64,000 bases of DNA. It comes from CAVZXS01 sp963779325 (GTDB lineage Bacteria > Bacteroidota > Bacteroidia > Chitinophagales > Chitinophagaceae). Positions 1 to 8,800 of the stretch are shown here, piece after piece. The position numbers and the translations under genes are program-made. The stretch's first letter is position 1. Every line of letters starts with the position of its first letter. The stretch spans positions 75,721 to 139,720 of the forward strand of contig CAVZXS010000032.1 in NCBI GenBank assembly GCA_963779325.1, read 5' to 3'. The notes under the pieces were generated by a model. That model made no database searches, had not been told where the DNA came from, and saw only the letters and a program-made list of their open reading frames with translations.

Positions 1-120
1 CACATTTTTAATTGCAAAACAGGTTTGTTTTATTGTTTGTGATAATATTGAAGTTGCGACTGTTAAAAGTCCAACTAAAACAAAAATCTGAATTTTATTT
101 TTCATTTTAAGATTTGTCAT
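1..120 (-). CDS. N-terminus of a secreted protein, cut by the window edge
   Basis: An open frame of 40 codons runs from an ATG at 120 to the left edge with no stop. It encodes a short lysine-rich start followed by a hydrophobic stretch (around IFVLVGLLTVATSILSQ), which reads as a signal peptide with a cleavage site near residues 28-30. A second ATG five codons in (105) is an equally good start. Only the export signal is visible, so no function can be given. It lies 127 bp downstream of the stop of the next minus-strand gene and may be co-transcribed with it. Confidence 0.5.
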   Translation of the reverse strand, partial: MTNLKMKNKIQIFVLVGLLTVATSILSQTIKQTCFAIKNV

Positions 121-247
121 AAATTTTGAGTGTCGCACTAAGTTACGCCGTTTTTCTTCTTTTTTATCTTTGCGAATTTTCTACTAAGTACATAAACTAA
201 CAGGAATAGTAAAGTAATGAGTCCAAAAATAACAGCTTTTATTTCAT

Positions 248-1417
248 TTAATTGCCTGTCCTTTTCACAAAAAAAAAATTTGGTTTCAAGTAGATAAAAC
301 CTTGCTGATTGTCTAAAATGAAATTGAACTTTTTGAGTAATTTATTTCCTAAAAGCCCACCCCCATTTGTATAACCGGTTGCCACATTATATTTTCTGTC
401 AAGTGAAATAATACCTTCCGTAAAGGAAGTATCAGCGAATTTAAGAAGTGGAATGTGTGCAACTGCTCTATTGCCTATGCCAATTACTTTTGAAAACCTA
501 TCGTACAAGTTGTGTTTTTTCAAAAAATTATAACTTACAACTCCGTTACCTGTATTACCGGTATCAAATAAAAACCAATCCGTATAGTTACTCCCATTTA
601 GTTCAAAAGATGCTTCAATAAGTGGTTTTATTCCGTTGTCTAAAAGAATTGGATATTTTTTATAGCCTTGTTCAGTCAAGGGCATTTTTTCACTAATAAT
701 CATGATACTTTTATCATAATCAACTTGAATATATTTGTCTAAAAAAAGCCCGTTTCCAAAAATGGCATCTTCGTACTTATTCATATTTTTTGTTTCTATG
801 AACTCAATATTTTGCCATTCATTTTTGCCAATCTTTAAAACATTGCTACTACTTAGTCTTGCTTGATTTGTTCCATTACTATTGATAAGGTTTATTGCTT
901 TATCAAAATTTATATTTACTTTTTTAACTGATTTGTTGTTGATGTTGCACATTCCTAATCCACCTGCACCTAAATCAAATTGAAACATTAATTCTTCCGA
1001 GTTATTTATTTTGCCTTTAACATAAATTCTGTTATCAATAATTGTGAATGGTATTGTGTCAGTAGAAGTAGATTTTGATTTGGTTAAAGTTTTGGGATAG
1101 TTTGTTGAAATTCTTGTGTAACAACTATCTTTTTCGCCCAATAAAATGATGAAGTCGTAATTATTGCCATATTTTACATTAAATGAGATAGAGTCTTTGT
1201 CTGTTATAAAAGTTACTTTTTGGTCTCGTCTTGGAAAATCTGCAAAATAGACATCGGGTTTAGTTTCCGGGAAAATTACCCAAAAGTTTTCTTTAAAGTT
1301 TTCTCCGTCTCTTATTTTTACGTTCTTCGATGCGGCTCTAATTATTGGTAAATTTTGAGCTGTCAAATTGCAAAATGTAAGTAGTGATAGAAATGCAATT
1401 GAATAGAGTTTTTTCAC
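248..1417 (-). CDS. Secreted retropepsin-like aspartyl protease family protein
   Basis: 389 residues from a GTG start (MKKLYSIAFLSL), with a clear Sec signal peptide ending near the AQ at residues 20-21. Two aspartyl-protease-like half-domains are visible: FQFDLGAGG near residue 147 and WFLFDTGNTG near residue 282, followed by GLLGNKLLKKFNFILDN near the C-terminus. That arrangement is typical of bacterial retropepsin-like proteins found in Bacteroidota. The first half has DLGAG where a canonical DTG or DSG would be expected, so proteolytic activity is uncertain. The likely location is periplasm or cell surface. It lies beside a region of repeat-flanked small genes and may belong to the same accessory segment. 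Confidence 0.65.
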   Translation of the reverse strand: MKKLYSIAFLSLLTFCNLTAQNLPIIRAASKNVKIRDGENFKENFWVIFPETKPDVYFADFPRRDQKVTFITDKDSISFNVKYGNNYDFIILLGEKDSCYTRISTNYPKTLTKSKSTSTDTIPFTIIDNRIYVKGKINNSEELMFQFDLGAGGLGMCNINNKSVKKVNINFDKAINLINSNGTNQARLSSSNVLKIGKNEWQNIEFIETKNMNKYEDAIFGNGLFLDKYIQVDYDKSIMIISEKMPLTEQGYKKYPILLDNGIKPLIEASFELNGSNYTDWFLFDTGNTGNGVVSYNFLKKHNLYDRFSKVIGIGNRAVAHIPLLKFADTSFTEGIISLDRKYNVATGYTNGGGLLGNKLLKKFNFILDNQQGFIYLKPNFFFVKRTGN

Positions 1418-1601
1418 TTATTTGTTAATTTAAAATTTTAAGAAGTACGCCAAAATTTTGCCGCCAACGTTTCGGCTTGCTACAGGCACGGAAATAGTAT
1501 TCCGCGCCACCGGTAACGGAAGCTAAATTTATAAATAAAAGTTCATTGTTATTACTAAGGCTTAATATTTAATGTCCCGCCGCAACCAAAGCCCGGTAAA
1601 T

Positions 1602-1692
1602 TTTTTTTAAAAATTGATACATAGATTCATCACAGCAGCTTTGCAGGCAGGCTAAGCAAAATGCAACGCCTCATACCAACAAAGGTGTAATG
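1602..1692. repeat. Dispersed intergenic repeat, copy D
   Basis: This ~90 bp segment aligns with the copies at 1993-2110, 3603-3715 and 4098-4175. Shared words are a T-run followed by AAAA, ATTCATCACAGCAG, GGCAGGCTAAGC, TGCAAC and CATACCAACAAAGG. It overlaps the 3' end of the minus-strand gene at 1652-1936, so the last ~14 residues of that protein are encoded by the repeat. Confidence 0.7.
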
Positions 1693-1936
1693 GCCTAATG
1701 TATAAAGTTCCTATAAATTGAAGAAGAAAACCAAGAATAATTAATACGAGTCCGCCGTAAGCTATTATCTTAATTTTTCTATTTTTTTTCAAAACATATG
1801 GGTCTCCATCTTCTGGTGAATTGATTACTAAAAATGAAACTCCTTTGTTTGGGTCGAAGTCTGATGGGAGCCCAAATTTAAACAAAATTAAAACCCCGAT
1901 AATGTCAAATATTAAACCAATTTGAGAAAATGTCAT
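1652..1936 (-). CDS. Small two-helix membrane protein, unknown
   Basis: 94 residues. Two hydrophobic segments are visible: residues 5-23 (IGLIFDIIGVLILFKFGLP) and residues 57-79 (IIAYGGLVLIILGFLLQFIG). Between them is a short polar loop. The ending LHLCWYEALHFA comes from the repeat copy that overlaps the 3' end, so the original C-terminus may have been replaced. No family is recognised. It is one of several small minus-strand genes separated by copies of the same repeat. Confidence 0.5.
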   Translation of the reverse strand: MTFSQIGLIFDIIGVLILFKFGLPSDFDPNKGVSFLVINSPEDGDPYVLKKNRKIKIIAYGGLVLIILGFLLQFIGTLYIRPLHLCWYEALHFA

Positions 1937-1992
1937 AACATAAATTTTATAAAATATTTGTCAAACCGAAATTAAATTTAGTGGACGGTCTG

Positions 1993-2110
1993 GGCATCAG
2001 CATTACTGCCTTATCCGAAAGTAATCATTTTTTTAAAATGGATATTGGTAATTCATCATAACAGGCTTGTTGGTAGACTAATTACAAAGCAATGCCCCAT
2101 ACCAGTGGCG
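1993..2110. repeat. Dispersed intergenic repeat, copy A
   Basis: Begins GCATCAGCATTACTGCC, then TTATCCGAAAGTAATCA and a T7 run, then ATTGGTAATTCATCATAACAG, GCTTGTTGGTAGACTA and CCCATACCA. The first 40 bases are nearly identical to the copy at 3603. It abuts the left inverted repeat of the transposase element, which may have inserted at its edge. Confidence 0.75.
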
Positions 2111-2116
2111 TTGTTA

Positions 2117-2949
2117 CTGTCAGCGCGGGGTCTGCGCAGCGCAGGCTAAGCGGGCGGGGCGACCCCACGCCGCAACTACTCTTCAACCTTATAGTTTTCT
2201 GAAATCACAAGGTTCATAATTTTTTATTATGCTCATTTCATAAAATGATGCGCTGCTGTGCTCATAATCAGTGTAATTTTTTACAAGTTTCCATTTTCCG
2301 CTTACAGGATTACGATGTATATAATTTAATTTTTGCAAAAGAAATTTTTCGCTGCTTATTCCTTTTGCATCAAAGGACTCTTCAAATACTTTATGACGCT
2401 GTGCTTTCTTCTTTTCTCTTTTTTTGTAACCGCATCGAAAAGAAACTCCAGTAAATCATTTCTTTTCATTTCTTCCAGCCTCGTTATTATCTCATAAGCC
2501 ATAAATCTTTTAGCATTCCCGATTATTTTATTCAGGTTATAACCCGGTTCGGGGAAATAAAGAATCACATGCAGGTGATTGGGCATAATTACATAGGCTA
2601 ATACCTGTTGTTGGTTTTTCTTCAGTACGTCAAACCATTTGTACACCATGTCATAACCGTTTACAATTTCAAATAACTGCAACCACTTATAACAGGTGAA
2701 TGTACAATAGTACAAAGTGTATTCATCACCATGATTCAATTTTATTGCCATGAATTAAAGATACTGATGATTTGTTTTGCAGTTGTCAGCGAGGGGTTTG
2801 AGGAGTGATGGCTATTAGCTTAGCACCAATTCATGGTCTTGCTATAACTTCTATCGATTACTAAATCCGGATTTGATTTTGCTGTTTGTATATTGGCGTG
2901 GGGTCGCCCGGCCCGCTTAGCCTGCGCTGTGCAGACCCCGCGCTGACAG
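2117..2949 (-). mobile_element. REP/IS200-type element with 54-bp terminal inverted repeats
   Basis: The 54 bases at 2117-2170 match the reverse complement of 2896-2949 at 52 of 54 positions. Each end is G/C-rich and internally palindromic. Between them lies a Y1 (HUH) transposase gene on the minus strand. A single HUH transposase flanked by inverted copies of a G/C-rich hairpin is the layout of REP-associated tyrosine transposases (RAYTs). Base composition is sharply richer in G/C than the surroundings. No target-site duplication was found, which fits this family. Confidence 0.8.
2189..2751 (-). pseudogene. REP-associated tyrosine transposase (Y1/HUH), frame interrupted
   Basis: The first frame (2751 down to 2356, 131 residues) contains the HUH motif MPNHLHVIL near residue 57, typical of the Transposase_17 family. 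The rest of the protein continues in the -1 frame to a stop at 2189 and includes HKVFEESFDAKGISSEKFLL, KLNYIHRNPVSGKWK and DYEHSSASFY. The YIHxNP segment is conserved in this family and lies in the part lost to the frame break. The switch occurs at a run of seven A (ACA AAA AAA GAG; plus-strand 2419-2425). The joined product would be about 187 residues, normal for a RAYT. It could be a dead copy, a read error in the homopolymer, or true -1 slippage. Confidence 0.8.
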
Positions 2950-3014
2950 CCACTTTTTTTTGTACAAATTATTTTGAAGACCCCGAAGGAACTGAAAGTT
3001 TATAGTATCAGGAT

Positions 3015-3581
3015 TTAAGTAGAAATAATAACATCGCTTGTTATCTTTCTTAACTCCTGTTCAAATATCTTTAAATTGAGTTTGTTCATTCCAAATGAAG
3101 TGATAGAAGGGCGATTATCGGGATCACAAATACTGTTAATTAGAATTCTGTCGTGTTCTCTTATTATTGTTATGAGTTCTCCCCAACTTCTCCAACTAAA
3201 ACCTGTTTTGGCTACTATTGTATCTTTTCTCTTTGTTTGTATTTTCCATTCCAATTCTTTTGCCGTTTGTTCCGCTGCTTTTAAGAGTGTTTCAGCATCA
3301 ACAGAAATATTTATCGATTTAAATCGCAACCGTCTTTTTTGAATGAAATAAAAAATAATGGCCGGTATAATCGGGATGTAACCGGTAGCTATTTCTTCCA
3401 TTGACCTTACTCCACGATAAGTATGTGTTACATAATATTTATAAAAAGTGATGGCTGTTATGACAGGAACAGTAAACAGAAAAGGAACAATTGAGTAATG
3501 CCAAAAAAGCTGCACTTTATTCAATTGTAAAATACCTTCATCTCTCATTTTTTGAATTTTTATTTCATCAACTCCCGTCAT
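3015..3581 (-). CDS. Two-helix membrane protein, unknown
   Basis: 188 residues. A short N-terminal cytoplasmic part precedes two membrane helices: residues 28-48 (WHYSIVPFLFTVPVITAITF) and residues 68-84 (GYIPIIPAIIFYFIQKRR). After these comes a soluble domain with alternating beta-like stretches (SINISVDAETLLKAAEQTA, KDTIVAKTGFSWRSWGE). The layout resembles membrane-anchored small proteins with a PH-like or similar fold, but no family is firmly recognised. It lies between the transposase element and repeat copy B, with the same orientation as its neighbours. Confidence 0.6.
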   Translation of the reverse strand: MTGVDEIKIQKMRDEGILQLNKVQLFWHYSIVPFLFTVPVITAITFYKYYVTHTYRGVRSMEEIATGYIPIIPAIIFYFIQKRRLRFKSINISVDAETLLKAAEQTAKELEWKIQTKRKDTIVAKTGFSWRSWGELITIIREHDRILINSICDPDNRPSITSFGMNKLNLKIFEQELRKITSDVIIST

Positions 3582-3602
3582 ATGGATTGTGGTAAGTTTT
3601 TA

Positions 3603-3715
3603 GTATTACTGCCTTATCCGAAAGTAATCATTTTTTTAAAATTATTATTGGAGATTCATCACGGCAGTTTTGTTGGTAGGCTAGGCACTGTGCAACACTG
3701 CATACCAACAAAAGC
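3603..3715. repeat. Dispersed intergenic repeat, copy B
   Basis: The best preserved copy. It has ATTACTGCCTTATCCGAAAG, a T7 run, GATTCATCACGGCAG, then an 11-bp perfect inverted repeat: TTTTGTTGGTA facing TACCAACAAAA about 26 bases later. The right half can therefore form a hairpin. It lies between the stop of the gene at 3751 and the start of the gene at 3581. Confidence 0.75.
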
Positions 3716-3750
3716 GTAAAAAATGCGTATCGACAAAGGCGTAAAACTTC

Positions 3751-4053
3751 TCAATCAACAACAGGCTGCATCTCAATAAACATTACAATAATAGTTCCTG
3801 CCAGTAATAACAAGGAGAAATAATTTAATGACTTTAGTTGAAACTTTTCATGTCGTAGTTTGATGATTGAAATTAATGGTAAAATAATTATTAAAATCCA
3901 CATTATATAGTTTAGCGAATAAAGAAGGTTGGTCAAGAAGTTATTATTATATGCATTTCCAATTATATCCAAGCGTAACAACCAATAAAATGTGACAATA
4001 ATACTTAAAAAGAATAGTATTAAATTATTAGGTAAAAGTTTAGAGGAGTTCAT
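3751..4053 (-). CDS. Small three-helix membrane protein, unknown
   Basis: 100 residues from the ATG at 4053 (MNSSKLLPNN). An upstream in-frame ATG at 4119 would start inside repeat copy C, so the internal start is preferred. Three hydrophobic segments follow: LILFFLSIIVTFYWLLRL, LLYSLNYIMWILIIILPLIS and LNYFSLLLLAGTIIVMFIE. No family is recognised. It is flanked by repeat copies B and C, a single-gene unit like its neighbours. Confidence 0.5.
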   Translation of the reverse strand: MNSSKLLPNNLILFFLSIIVTFYWLLRLDIIGNAYNNNFLTNLLYSLNYIMWILIIILPLISIIKLRHEKFQLKSLNYFSLLLLAGTIIVMFIEMQPVVD

Positions 4054-4097
4054 AAGAAAAATTTGATTCTTTAGTCTGTCAACCTTTACCGCCAGCA

Positions 4098-4175
4098 GCA
4101 GCATCACTGTCTTATCCAAAAGTAACCATTTTTTTAAACTGAAATTAGCAATTGATTACAACAGCCTTGTTAGAC
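4098..4175. repeat. Dispersed intergenic repeat, copy C
   Basis: Contains GCATCACTGTCTTATCC, AAAAGTAACCATTTTTTTAAA, GATTACAACAGCCTTGTTAG. It is a shorter, more diverged copy that ends just before the queA terminator. It marks the right-hand limit of the repeat-and-small-gene segment. Confidence 0.65.
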
Positions 4176-4191
4176 AGATAGACGCCCCCAA

Positions 4192-4222
4192 CAAAAAAGC
4201 CCCGCATCACTGCCGGGCTTCT
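4192..4222 (-). terminator. Rho-independent terminator of queA
   Basis: On the minus strand, AGCCCGGCA and TGCGGGGCT pair (one G-G mismatch) around a GTGA loop, followed by six T. It lies 18 bp past the queA stop codon. Confidence 0.75.
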
Positions 4223-4239
4223 TATTCTTTTATAATAAG

Positions 4240-5289
4240 TTAAATAATCAACAACGCATCACCATAACTGAAGAAACGGTATTTATCTTTTATCGCTTTT
4301 TTATATGCTTCCATTGCCAGGTCGTATCCCGCAAAGGCGCAGGTCATAATCAGCAAACTGGTTTTGGGCAAATGAAAATTGGTAATTAATGAATCCGCAA
4401 TATTAAACTGATACGGCGGGTGTATAAACATATTGCTCCAACCTTCCGATGGCTTCAATAATTTTTGCGCCGTAAAAGATGATTCCAATGCCCGCATGGT
4501 AGTAGTACCTACCGAGCAAATGCGGTGTCCGTTCTCTCTTGCTTTGTTTACAATTTTACAAGCGGTTTCATCTATATTATAATACTCGGCATCCATTTTA
4601 TGTTTGCTCAGGTCCTCTACTTCTATCGGTCTAAAGGTTCCTAAACCGGTATGCAATGTCACTTCGGCAAAACGAATACCTTTTATTTCCAAACGCTTAA
4701 TCAGTTCTTTACTGAAATGCAAACCGGCGGTTGGCGCTGCTACGGCTCCTTCGTGTTTGGCATATACGGTCTGGTATCTTTCTTTATCTTCTTCGTCGGG
4801 TTTGCGCTTTATATATTTGGGCAGTGGTGTTTCGCCCAGGCGGTCAAGCACCGCACGAAATTCTTCCTGCGTACCGTCCCACAAAAAACGAATAGTACGT
4901 CCGCGGCTGGTAGTATTGTCTATTACTTCCGCAATCAGGTCTTCCTGCTCGCCAAAGTACAGTTTGTTACCTACGCGTATTTTACGGGCGGGGTCCACTA
5001 TTACATCCCAAAGCATATTGGGTTTGTTCAGCTCACGCAGCAGGAATACTTCTATCTTGGCGCCGGTTTTTTCTTTGCGGCCGTACATACGGGCCGGAAA
5101 TACTTTGGTGTTATTTACTACAAACACATCTTTGTCGTCAAAATAATCCAGTATATCTCTAAAGTGTTTGTTCTCTATATTGCCGGTGTGCCTGTTTACA
5201 ACCATCATACGGGCATCTTCCCTTTTTTTGGTGGGGTTTTGGGCAATCAGATTAAGCGGAAGATCGAAACGGAATTGTGATAATTTCAT
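4240..5289 (-). CDS. queA: S-adenosylmethionine:tRNA ribosyltransferase-isomerase
   Basis: 349 residues from the ATG at 5289 (MKLSQFRFDLP), the usual N-terminus of QueA. An ATG eight codons upstream is less likely. The enzyme transfers and isomerises the ribose of AdoMet onto preQ1 at the wobble base of tRNA, giving epoxyqueuosine. Family hallmarks are visible along the whole length: FDLPLNLIAQNP, VVNNTKVFPARMYGRK, GAVAAPTAGLHFS, TLHTGLGTFRP, VGTTTMRALES and TNFHLPKTSLLIM. Length matches the family. It is a single gene with its own terminator and forms the boundary between the accessory segment and core genes. Confidence 0.97.
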   Translation of the reverse strand: MKLSQFRFDLPLNLIAQNPTKKREDARMMVVNRHTGNIENKHFRDILDYFDDKDVFVVNNTKVFPARMYGRKEKTGAKIEVFLLRELNKPNMLWDVIVDPARKIRVGNKLYFGEQEDLIAEVIDNTTSRGRTIRFLWDGTQEEFRAVLDRLGETPLPKYIKRKPDEEDKERYQTVYAKHEGAVAAPTAGLHFSKELIKRLEIKGIRFAEVTLHTGLGTFRPIEVEDLSKHKMDAEYYNIDETACKIVNKARENGHRICSVGTTTMRALESSFTAQKLLKPSEGWSNMFIHPPYQFNIADSLITNFHLPKTSLLIMTCAFAGYDLAMEAYKKAIKDKYRFFSYGDALLII

Positions 5290-5439
5290 GCGTAATTTAT
5301 TTGTTATAAACACCTAATGACGCAAACCACGCAGCAGCAAAAACGGGGGACGATCTGATCCAAATCCGGTCTTACGGCACCGGGTTCAGTCATTACAGGT
5401 ATATTTTAAAGTGGGCAAAGGTAAGACTTCGGCGGCTGA

Positions 5440-5790
5440 AATCGGTGATTCTTTTGCACATCTTTTAAAGGGAGGAAGGTGGAAGAGAAAGGGAAAAAGG
5501 CAAAATCCAAAAAACAAGAACCAAAGAACAAAAACAAGAACCAAAATCCAAAACCCAAAAAACAAAGAACAAAAGGAAAAAGACAATTGGCAATAGGCAA
5601 AATGTAAAGCCCAAAAGCAAAAAACAAGAACCAAAAGACAATAGGCAATAGGCAACCGGCAACTCGTAACTCGTAACCCGGAACAGGCAATCTGAAACCG
5701 GGAACAGGCAACAGGGAACCCGTAACCGCAACAGACAACCCGCCACTGCTTTGCCCTTTGCCCTCTGCCTTTTGCGTTGTATCTTGCAAC
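5440..5790. repeat. Low-complexity degenerate repeat tract
   Basis: The 575 bp between queA and the TraB-type gene hold two simple-sequence blocks. At about 5480-5640, short words such as CAAAATCCA, AAAAACAAGAACC and CAAAGAACA recur. At about 5580-5750, variants of GGCAATA, GGCAACC, CGTAACC and GGAACAGGCAA recur. Open frames across this tract give only leucine/phenylalanine or lysine/asparagine-rich nonsense and are not genes. A similar GGCAATAAGCAAT tract follows the next gene. Confidence 0.7.
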
Positions 5791-5864
5791 CCGCCATACG
5801 CAAGCCGTAAAATAAGCGTTATTACTTTATGAATTTTACTACTTCAATACATCTTCTACCTTAT

Positions 5865-8800
5865 ATGAAACGTATACTTTTTATCCTGTTGCTTACAGTA
5901 CCCTCATTTTTTTTGCAAGCGCAATCCAAATTAAAAAATAAAAAATACCCCAGCCTTTTTTGGGAGATAACCGGCCCGGGTTTGAAAAAACCAAGCTACC
6001 TCTTTGGCACCATGCATGTAAGCAGCAAATTGGTTTTTAATTTATCCGATTCTTTTTACACCTGTATACGCAATGCCGATGTGGTGGCGCTGGAAAATAA
6101 CCCGGAAACCTGGCAGGAAGATTTATTGAAATACGACATGAACGGTTACGGCAACGACATATACGGCACGGGCCGCGGCGATTATGAAAGCGAACCCAAC
6201 GAATATTTACGTATCGGCGCATTAAAATTTCGTCCTTACGAAAAAATGATTGAAGGGGCGCTGAGTCACCGCTCGGGTACAATCAACAGTTTATTGTACC
6301 GTAGTTTCTCCGACTTCAACAGCGATTTTGAAGAGAATACTTTTTTGGACATGTATATTTTTCAGTGCGGCAAAAAATCGGGCAAGAAAATAAGCGGTGT
6401 AGAAAATTATGAAGAAAGTATGCGGTTGATGATAGAGGCTTATATGGATCAATCGAAAGAAAAAAATAAAAAGGAGCAGAGCTACGAGTACGATGAAAAT
6501 TTTGGCCCTAATAAATTACAGGATGCGTACCGCAGCGGCGACCTGGATTTATTAGACACCATTCATAAACGCAACAGCCAATCCGCCGCTTTCGACGAAA
6601 AATTTTTATACAAAAGAAATGAGATACAGGCGGGTAATATGGACTCCATCATAAAAGCCGGCAAAGTGCTTTTTGTAGGTGTGGGTGCGGCGCACTTGCC
6701 CGGCGAGAGGGGTGTAATAGAATTATTGCGAAAAAAAGGATACAAACTGCGACCCATTATAATGAGTAACAGGGACAGCAAACAAAAAGATATTATTGAA
6801 AAAATAAGAGTACCGGTAACCTTTGGTACACAAGCCGCCGCCGACAGTTTTTATAAAGTAGATGTACCGGGCAAATTGTACAATTTTGAAGGAAGGAATA
6901 ACGCCGTAGTACAGTTTGCCGATATGGCCAACGGCAGTTATTATTCGGTAATACGTATTCCTACCAACAGCAATCTGTTGGGGCACGATGCCAAAACCGT
7001 GTATAAAAAAGTAGACAGCCTGCTGTACGAAAATGTGCCGGGAAAAATAATTGTACGGAAAGAAATACTGCGCAACGGGTACCGCGGAATTGATTTGACC
7101 AACCGTACACGCCGCGGCGATTTGCAGCGGTATAATATTTTTCTTACGCCGTATGAAATATTAATTTTTAAAATAAGCGGTACCGGCGATTATATAAACG
7201 GCGGCGAAGAAGCCAAACGCTTTTTCGGATCGATACAAATAAAAGAAGCAGCGGGAGAGGTGTACAAAAAATTTGAACCCGCTTTTGGCGGCTTTAGTGT
7301 AAACCTGCCGCACGAACCCTTTAAAGGGCCTAAAGTAAAATACGATGCTGAAGATAAAAGCAAAGGAATTTATTACAGCATTATAAGAACCGATATTCAC
7401 AACTACAGCTTCGCCGAAGAAGATACATTTGATCTTTCGCTGCTGGAGGAAAGTTTTGGCAGTAATGAGTTTATTGAAAAACAAATTTCCCGCAAGCAAA
7501 CAACGCATAAAGGCTACCCCGCGTTGGAAACAGAATACCTGCACAAGGACGGCGCTGTTGTTGCAGCGAGATTTATTATACAGGGTCCGCATTATTATAC
7601 GCTGATAGCTAAAACGAAAAATGCAAAGGCCGATACAAAACCGTTTTTTTCTTCTTTTGAATTAACGCCTTTTAAATATAAAACTGCGGAGAATAAAAAA
7701 GATACTTCTCTTTATTATACGGTAAAGACACCGGTATATCCGGCGCCGGCGAAAAATGCGCTGAATTTGCCCGCAAATTTATTGACCGAGATGTACAGGA
7801 AGTCAAGAAATGATGATGATTCTTTATCGGAAAAAGATTTACTGCAAAGCGGCGTATACCGGAACAAAATAATAAAGAACGATACCACCGGCGAAAAAAT
7901 TTATGTTTCGTTTCATACTACCGCCGAATATTACCGGGTAGCCGATAGCGCCAAATGGAAAAAAGATGATGAAGAGTGGAATAAAGACAGTGCATGGATT
8001 GTACGGAAAATGGATAAAAAAGTGTGGCCCGATAAAACGACGGTACATGAAACCGTGGTTACGGACAGCAACAGTACAAGAACAATACGCACTAAAAGTT
8101 TTTATAAAAACGGGGTAAGCCACACGCTGATGACGCAGGGCGATACACTGACGGCGCCAAGTGCTTTTGTAAAAAACTTTTTTGAAACCTTTACACCCGA
8201 CAGTACACTGAAAGGGATAAACCTGTACCCAAAAAAGACGCCTTTATTTTTTGCAGATTATTTCAGTACAGACAGTGCCTTGCGTAAAAAGGCCATACGA
8301 AATATGGATGATGTAAGTTTTGATGCGGATGATTTGCCCGATCTTAAGAAAGCAATTCGTCAATTATCGTGGAAGGATAAAAAATACCTGGAACTGAAAA
8401 CCGGTTTTATAAATGAATTGGGCGGTATCAATACAAAAGAGAGTACTGATTTTTTGAAAGAGTTGTATGCCGCCGCAGCCGATACAATAGAATTGTCCGA
8501 TGCGATACTGGAAAATTTATTACAGCACCAAACGAAGTATGCATACAATGTTTTTAAAGATATAGTGATAGCAGAACCGCCGGTACTTAATTTGGGTGAG
8601 AATAATAATACAGGCTCCGCCAAAAGGCGAACAGTAGATTATCCTTCGGTGGTAGATTATAATAAGTATGATTATGATTACAACGCCGGACGGGGTATAG
8701 GCGGCGGATTTTTGGATGCTTTATCGGATTCATTGTTACTTACAAAAACAATTTTTCCGAACCTGCTGCCCCTTATAAATTTAGATGATTATAAATGGCC

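Noticed and set aside
1602..4175. Integron attC sites
   Set aside because: The inverted pair in copy B reads GTTGG...CCAAC, the opposite order to the RYYYAAC...GTTRRRY of attC, and no integrase is in the window.
4604..5280. Plus-strand frames of 180 and 209 codons over queA
   Set aside because: They are antisense shadows of the clearly conserved queA gene.
5386..5803. Three overlapping minus-strand frames of 89-127 codons upstream of the TraB-type gene
   Set aside because: Translations are runs of Leu, Phe, Cys and Gly from simple-sequence DNA; no start context and no conserved pattern.
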